Source: an uncultured Collinsella sp.
Lineage (GTDB): Bacteria > Actinomycetota > Coriobacteriia > Coriobacteriales > Coriobacteriaceae
Direction: 5' to 3'
DNA: 44,866 nt
NCBI GenBank assembly: GCA_900544385.1
Contig: UQVD01000003.1
Span: 1-44,866, forward strand
Part shown: positions 40,820-44,866 of the stretch, one piece after another
Numbering within the stretch: the stretch's first letter is position 1
How the letters are laid out: each line of letters begins with the position of its first letter
Position numbers and translations under genes: made by a program
Notes under the pieces: generated by a model
Seen by the model: only the letters and a program-made list of their open reading frames with translations
The model's database searches: none
Told to the model about the DNA's origin: nothing

Positions 40820-42907
40820 ATGGCCGAACTTACTGACCGCTTCGGGACCATGGTGTTCTCTGAGGAAGTCATGAAGGACTACCTCCCCAAGGACATTTGG
40901 AAGCGCCTTGCTGCAACCCTCGAGGGCGGTGAGCCGCTCGACCTGGATGTGGCCAACGCCGTTGCCCATGCCATGAAGGTCTGGGCCATCTCCAAGGGCG
41001 CGACGCACTACGCGCACTGGTTCCAGCCGCTTTCGGGCATTACTTCCGAGAAGCACGACAGCTTCCTGGAGCCCAACCACGACGGCACCGCCATTACCAA
41101 GTTTACGGGCAAGAACCTCATCCAGGGCGAGCCCGATGCCTCGAGCTTCCCCAACGGCGGCCTGCGTGCTACCTTCGAGGCCCGTGGCTACACCGCTTGG
41201 GACCCCACTAGCCCCGCCTTTATCAAGGACGATGTCCTGTGCATCCCCACGGCTTTCTGCTCCTACACGGGCGAGGCCCTGGACAAGAAGACCCCGCTGC
41301 TGCGTTCCATGACCGCGCTCTCGCGTGAGTCTAAGCGCGTTTTGGCGCTGTTCGGTAAGACCCCCAAGAAGGTCGTTCCTTCCGTGGGCGACGAGCAGGA
41401 GTACTTCCTGATCAAGAAGGACGCTTACCGCAAGCGCAAGGACCTGGTCATCACCGGCCGCACCCTCTTTGGTGCCGCTCCCTGCAAGGGCCAGGAGCTC
41501 GAGGAGCACTACTTTGGCGCTATCCGCCCCACCGTCTCGGCCTACATGAAGGACCTGGACGATGAGCTGTGGGCTCTCGGCATTCCCGCCAAGACCAAGC
41601 ACAACGAGGTTGCTCCCTGCCAGCATGAGCTCGCACCGGTCTATGGCGAGGTCAACGAGGCCATCGACCAGAATCTGGTCATGATGGAGAAGATGAAGCT
41701 CATCGCCTCCCGCCACGACTTGGTCTGCCTGCTGCACGAGAAGCCCTTCGAGGGCATCAACGGTTCGGGCAAGCACAACAACTGGTCGCTTGGTACCGAG
41801 TCCGAGAATCTGCTCGATCCGGGCGACACCCCGCTCGACAACCTGCAGTTCATCGTCTTCCTCACCGCGGTGATCGAGGCCGTCGATAACTATCAGGAGC
41901 TCCTGCGTGCCTCCGTTGCCTCGGCCGGTAACGACCATCGTCTGGGCGCCAATGAGGCTCCTCCGGCGATTATGTCCATCTTCCTGGGCGACCAGCTTAC
42001 CGAGGTCGTCGAGAAGATCATCGATGGCAAGGCTTCCGTCCATGCCACGCGCGGCGTGCTCGACCTGGGCGCCGATACCCTGCCCAAGCTGATGCAGGAC
42101 AACACCGACCGCAACCGCACCTCCCCGTTTGCCTTCACCGGCAACAAGTTCGAGTTCCGCGCCTGCGGCTCCGAGCAGAACGTCTCCGACTCCAACCTGG
42201 TGCTCGATGCCGCCGTGGCCAAGTCGCTCAAGTCCTTCGCCGACGCGCTTGAGGGTACGCCCGAGGATAAGTTCCAGGACGCTGCGCTCGAGTATTGCAA
42301 GAAGGTCCTGACCGACCACCAGCGCATCCTCTTCTCCGGCGATGGCTACTCCGATGAGTGGCCCGTTGAGGCCGAGAAGCGCGGCCTTGCCAACAACAAG
42401 ACCACGGCCGACGCCCTGCCCGCGTTTGTTTCCGATAAGGCCATTGCGCTCTTTGAGGAGACGGGTGTCCTGACCAAGGCCGAGGCTCAGTGCCGCTACG
42501 ACTGCAAGCTCGAGAAGTACAACAAGCTCATGAACATCGAGGCTACCACGATGGTTCGCGAGGCGCGTCGTACCTATCGCCCGGTCATTACCGCCTATGC
42601 CACCAAGGTCGCTAAGGGTCTTGAGACTATTCGTGCCGCCGGTGCCGAGGCCGCCATGCAGTGCGAGCAGAACACGCTCAACAAGCTCTGCAACGGTATC
42701 ACCACCATCAACGACTCCATCAAGGCGCTCGACGCCGTGCATCAGAAGGCCGAAGCCCTCGATGGTCAGGAGCAGGCCAACGTGTATGCACACGAGGTCG
42801 TTCCCGCTATGGATACGCTGCGCGCCGCCGTGGACGCCATGGAGGAGATCGTTGCCGCCGACTACTGGCCGGTCCCGACCTACGACGACATCCTGTTCTA
42901 CGTGTAG
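40820..42907 (+). CDS. glnN: Glutamine synthetase type III
   Basis: At 695 residues, it is the length of GSIII enzymes, which are unlike the ~450-residue GSI. It opens with FGTMVFSEEVMKDYLPKDIWKRL and has FQPLSGITSEKHDSF, VGDEQEYFLI, GINGSGKHNNWSLGT, the NHRLGANEAPPAI-like segment DHRLGANEAPPAI and NRTSPFAFTGNKFEFRACGS. It condenses glutamate and ammonia with ATP. ATG 40820 follows AAGGGAG; an earlier ATG at 40757 lies before that site. Confidence 0.97.
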   Translation: MAELTDRFGTMVFSEEVMKDYLPKDIWKRLAATLEGGEPLDLDVANAVAHAMKVWAISKGATHYAHWFQPLSGITSEKHDSFLEPNHDGTAITKFTGKNLIQGEPDASSFPNGGLRATFEARGYTAWDPTSPAFIKDDVLCIPTAFCSYTGEALDKKTPLLRSMTALSRESKRVLALFGKTPKKVVPSVGDEQEYFLIKKDAYRKRKDLVITGRTLFGAAPCKGQELEEHYFGAIRPTVSAYMKDLDDELWALGIPAKTKHNEVAPCQHELAPVYGEVNEAIDQNLVMMEKMKLIASRHDLVCLLHEKPFEGINGSGKHNNWSLGTESENLLDPGDTPLDNLQFIVFLTAVIEAVDNYQELLRASVASAGNDHRLGANEAPPAIMSIFLGDQLTEVVEKIIDGKASVHATRGVLDLGADTLPKLMQDNTDRNRTSPFAFTGNKFEFRACGSEQNVSDSNLVLDAAVAKSLKSFADALEGTPEDKFQDAALEYCKKVLTDHQRILFSGDGYSDEWPVEAEKRGLANNKTTADALPAFVSDKAIALFEETGVLTKAEAQCRYDCKLEKYNKLMNIEATTMVREARRTYRPVITAYATKVAKGLETIRAAGAEAAMQCEQNTLNKLCNGITTINDSIKALDAVHQKAEALDGQEQANVYAHEVVPAMDTLRAAVDAMEEIVAADYWPVPTYDDILFYV

Positions 42908-42936
42908 AACGTAACTGACATATCGTCACGGTATTG

Positions 42937-42972
42937 AGCCGGGGTCCGCATCGCGCGGGCCCCGGCTTTTTG
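42937..42972 (+). terminator. glnN terminator
   Basis: AGCCGGGGTCCGC pairs with GCGGGCCCCGGCT with one G-T pair, followed by TTTTT. Confidence 0.92.
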
Positions 42973-43034
42973 TTTGAGAAGGACGCTTTGAAGCCCGTTT
43001 TGCCGCCGATTTGCCTAGGTATAAAGGGCTATGT

Positions 43035-43246
43035 GCAAAAAACGTCAAATATGAGTACTGTCACAAGTCCTGTAGCATTATCTTTTTGCAAAATATGCAG
43101 TGTTACACAACATATGTCCAAGTACTTAGCTGATAAACGCTTGCAATTCTTCCGCCGTAGGACCCCTGGCGTCTAAATCGCCTTCTGATGGCATGAAATC
43201 GCTGTTACTAAAATGGTAACAGTACTCATATTTGCTATTTTTTGCC
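43035..43246. repeat. 212-bp AT-rich element with 27-bp terminal inverted repeats
   Basis: Arms at 43035-43061 and 43220-43246 (outer tip GCAAAAAA) match at 24 of 27 bases. The interior is AT-rich compared with all neighbours. A 22-codon minus-strand frame (43126-43194, MPSEGDLDARGPTAEELQ...) lies inside, possibly a remnant. GTTAC...GTAAC adds a small hairpin at 43205-43221. It is MITE-like, with no transposase. Confidence 0.7.
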
Positions 43247-43271
43247 CGCTGGCTTTGCGATGATGCCGGGG

Positions 43272-43372
43272 TCCGCACCCTGCCGGGTTCGAATCCCGGC
43301 ATATCGGTAGCAAAAAGCCCGCTACCGAATTGATAACGGGCTGCTCAGATTCTGTGGTGCCCCCAGCGGGAT
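43272..43372. repeat. 101-bp repeat, copy A, with truncated tRNA-Glu end
   Basis: It is near-identical in layout to 43460-43560: CCGCACCCTG, a T-arm-like GGGTTCGAATCCC, an AGCCCG/CGGGCT terminator stem, then TGGTGCCCCCAGCGGGAT (the last 18 bases of tRNA-Glu, on the minus strand). After 43372 the tRNA match stops. It is therefore an att-like duplication of the tRNA 3' end plus its terminator. Confidence 0.75.
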
Positions 43373-43459
43373 GTCCGTGTGCGGCTGACGCCGCCCGCTT
43401 TCGCCGCGTCGCTTCGCTCCTTGCGTGCTGCGCTGGAAAACGCTTCGCGTTTCCTCAGC

Positions 43460-43560
43460 TCCGCACCCTGTCGGGTTCGAATCCCGGCACATGGATAGCA
43501 AAAAGCCCGCTACCGCGAGGGTAACGGGCTCTTCAATTCAAATGGTGCCCCCAGCGGGAT
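43460..43560. repeat. 101-bp repeat, copy B, joined to the intact tRNA-Glu
   Basis: It aligns with copy A at a 188-bp offset. Here the 3' end runs into the complete tRNA-Glu. The GGGTTCGAATCCCGGC block on the plus strand resembles another tRNA's T-arm but no full tRNA can be folded. Confidence 0.75.
43499..43530 (-). terminator. tRNA-Glu terminator
   Basis: On the minus strand, AGCCCGTTACC, loop CTCGC, GGTAGCGGGCT is followed by TTTTG. The stem is perfect over 11 bp. Confidence 0.88.
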
Positions 43561-43619
43561 TCGAACCCGCGATATCCACCTTGAAAGGGTGGCGTCCTTG
43601 GCCGCTAGACGATGGGGAC
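43543..43619 (-). tRNA. tRNA-Glu (anticodon TTC)
   Basis: On the minus strand the gene runs from GTCCCCATCG to GGGGGCACCA with CCA encoded. The acceptor GTCCCCA pairs with TGGGGGC. The anticodon arm is CCACC-CTTTCAA-GGTGG, giving TTC. The T-arm is GCGGG-TTCGAAT-CCCGC. A -10-like TATACT (minus strand, 43631-43636) precedes it. Confidence 0.95.
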
Positions 43620-43677
43620 AGCGGGAAAGAGTATAGCAGACTTTTTTAGCCGTTCACATATCGTTGGCAAACTGAAA

Positions 43678-43695
43678 AACCACCACAAAGGTGCC
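43678..43695. repeat. Half of the GGCACC/CCACCACAA palindrome
   Basis: AACCACCACAAAGGTGCC is the exact complement of 6468-6485. The rest of the palindrome is missing after 43695, where the sequence leading to the IS30-like gene begins. This is consistent with an insertion into a REP-like repeat. Confidence 0.6.
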
Positions 43696-43721
43696 TTGAT
43701 TATCAACTTCATCCGAACACC

Positions 43722-43759
43722 TCCCACATTCATCCGTACATGTACGGATGAATGTGGGA
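43722..43759. repeat. 38-bp perfect palindrome without loop
   Basis: TCCCACATTCATCCGTACA is followed at once by its exact complement. It lies ~50 nt before the transposase start. It may be part of the insertion-sequence end, or two abutted ends. Confidence 0.85.
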
Positions 43760-43811
43760 ACCCGATACCCTGAGGGCCGGGCCGGCCGGCCCCGGGAGAT
43801 CGGAGGACGGC

Positions 43812-44828
43812 ATGTCCGGAAAGAAGAAGAGTGGCTCCGCAAAGGCGGTCCCGAGGGCCTACGGAAGGCTCACGAGGCACGAGCGGGACACGGTCCAGAG
43901 GATGCTGGAGCGCAGGGCGTCGTGCAGGGAGATCGCGAGGGAGCTGGGCAGGTCGCCCTCGACGGTGAGCGCCGAGGTGGCGTCGCACAGGTTCGTGACG
44001 GCGCCGAAGGCCAGGCGCGGCGAGCGCGTGGACGCCTCCGCCGACCTGTCGGCGGCCTGCCCGCGCCTGGCGGCGTGGCCGCGATGCTGCAACGGTTGCG
44101 GCCGGTACCGCGCGATCGGCTGCAAGCGCCGCCCCCACGTCTTCTACGAGGCCCGCGCCGCGCAGCTGTGCGCGGACTCGGTGCTCGTCTCGTCCAGGCG
44201 CGGGATCGACGCCGACGAGCCCGCCGCGACGGCGAGGCTTGAGGCCATCAGGGACTGCCTGCGCCGGGGGCTGTCGCCCGAGCAGATGGCGGCGCGCAAC
44301 GGCGGGCCGGTGGACCTGTCGCCCTCGACCATCTACCGCTGGGTCTCGGCGGGCTACGACGGCATGACCAACATGGAGCTCAGGCGCAAGGTCGGCTACA
44401 GGCCGAGGAAGCGCGCCGCGGGCCGGGCGGCGACCCGCCACTCCGCCCGCAGGTCGCATGCCGCGTTCCTCGCCCTCGGGGAGGACGCGTGCGCCGCGGC
44501 CTGGGAGATGGACACGGTCGAGGGCGCGCGGGAGGACTCGGCCTGCCTGCTCACGCTGCTGCACCGCCCCAGCAGGCTCCAGCTCGCGCTGCCGCTGGAG
44601 GAGAAGACCGCCGGGTGCGTCGCGGACGCCCTGGAGGGCGTCCGGGCCGTCCTCGGCGCCGACGGGACGCGCCGCGTGTTCCGCGCCGTCCTCACCGACA
44701 ACGGCGCCGAGTTCTCCGACGAGGCGGCGGTCGCGGCGCTGCTCGGCGAGGGGCCGGGCGAGACGAGGCTGTTCTACTGCGACCCCAGGCGCAGCGACCA
44801 GAAGGGCGCCTTGGATTGGCTACACTGA
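43812..44828 (+). CDS. IS30-family transposase, 3' part lost
   Basis: ATG 43812 follows CGGAGG. An N-terminal HTH (YGRLTRHERDTVQRMLERRASCREIARELGRS, split by turns) and a second basic region precede the DDE core: first Asp in WEMDTVEG, second in LTDNGAEF. After FYCDPRRSDQKGA the expected family sequence (C-E-K-N-H with the catalytic Glu) is replaced by LDWLH and a stop, at 44811. The protein as read here is therefore inactive. The frame has very high GC. Confidence 0.85.
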   Translation: MSGKKKSGSAKAVPRAYGRLTRHERDTVQRMLERRASCREIARELGRSPSTVSAEVASHRFVTAPKARRGERVDASADLSAACPRLAAWPRCCNGCGRYRAIGCKRRPHVFYEARAAQLCADSVLVSSRRGIDADEPAATARLEAIRDCLRRGLSPEQMAARNGGPVDLSPSTIYRWVSAGYDGMTNMELRRKVGYRPRKRAAGRAATRHSARRSHAAFLALGEDACAAAWEMDTVEGAREDSACLLTLLHRPSRLQLALPLEEKTAGCVADALEGVRAVLGADGTRRVFRAVLTDNGAEFSDEAAVAALLGEGPGETRLFYCDPRRSDQKGALDWLH

Positions 44829-44866
44829 TGTGGACAGTTCCGGGAGGGGCGCGAGAGACGGGAGGG
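44811..44866. other. Foreign or chimeric end of the contig
   Basis: After GGGCGCC the IS30 reading is broken. The following sequence (TTGGATTGGCTACACTGATG...) has no relation to the transposase. It could be another mobile element's end inserted here, or an assembly join at a multicopy repeat. Confidence 0.6.

Noticed and set aside
43126..43194. 22-residue minus-strand peptide gene
   Set aside because: It lies within the AT-rich inverted-repeat element, no ribosome site is visible, and it is too short to judge; kept only as a remark in the repeat entry.
43272..43302. Second tRNA on the plus strand
   Set aside because: GGGTTCGAATCCC looks like a T-arm but no acceptor, D-arm or anticodon arm can be formed upstream.

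Overview
The window looks like an assembled contig from a Collinsella-type Coriobacteriia (human-gut actinobacterium). The reasons are high-GC coding regions, coupled gatCAB, a type III glutamine synthetase, sortase-anchored SpaA-like pilins, a tmRNA with an ALAA-ending tag, a SARP-type regulator and many short intergenic palindromes. The genus is an inference from gene content and style. The first 48 bases are Illumina Nextera adapter and index sequence, not genome. The last ~56 bases appear to be a junction inside an IS30-type transposase.

Layout. 50-6436 is a surface-pilus locus: an adhesin tail, a pilin broken by an in-frame TAG, a tiny membrane protein, a regulator plus nucleotidyltransferase pair resembling an AbiE/MenAT-type toxin-antitoxin module, and a class C sortase. 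6449-6630 is a composite repeat. 6763-10264 is gatCAB (Glu-tRNAGln/Asp-tRNAAsn amidotransferase). 10270-10637 holds a long structured palindrome and an operator-like dyad, then a lone AAA/DUF4143 ATPase. 12086-16789 is an AraC regulator divergent from a two-gene ABC transporter of the siderophore-uptake YbtPQ/IrtAB type. 17264-19603 is a small membrane protein plus a P1B-type metal ATPase with an unusual SCAL motif. 19744-20609 is a RelB/VapC-like toxin-antitoxin pair. 21340-21703 is tmRNA, followed by a 580-bp repeat-rich stretch that includes a 62-bp hairpin array. Then come a patatin lipase, rplM-rpsI, glmM, a PTS EIIA and nagB (amino-sugar metabolism), and a large STAND/SARP regulator. On the minus strand are yhbY, a methyltransferase, a UPF0210 protein and a methionine block. 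A type III glutamine synthetase, tRNA-Glu(TTC) with att-like duplications, and an IS30-like transposase close the window.

How genes work together. The methionine block runs metF, then a stand-alone methionine-synthase activation protein, then metH lacking its own activation domain. A low-GC restriction-modification pair (C5 cytosine methyltransferase plus DUF4928-like endonuclease) sits between the activator and metH, overlapping metH by 17 nt. glmM, EIIA and nagB link amino-sugar use to cell-wall synthesis.

The most novel signals are non-coding. Two copies of a ~140-bp stem structure (10270-10408 and 32304-32439) share three conserved internal motifs and carry compensatory stem changes, which suggests a structured RNA or MITE-like family. 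Next come the 62-bp hairpin array after tmRNA and inverted repeats such as 16865-17042 and 43035-43246. The restriction-modification insertion into the methionine operon and the toxin-antitoxin-like pair inside the pilus locus are the main gene-level curiosities.
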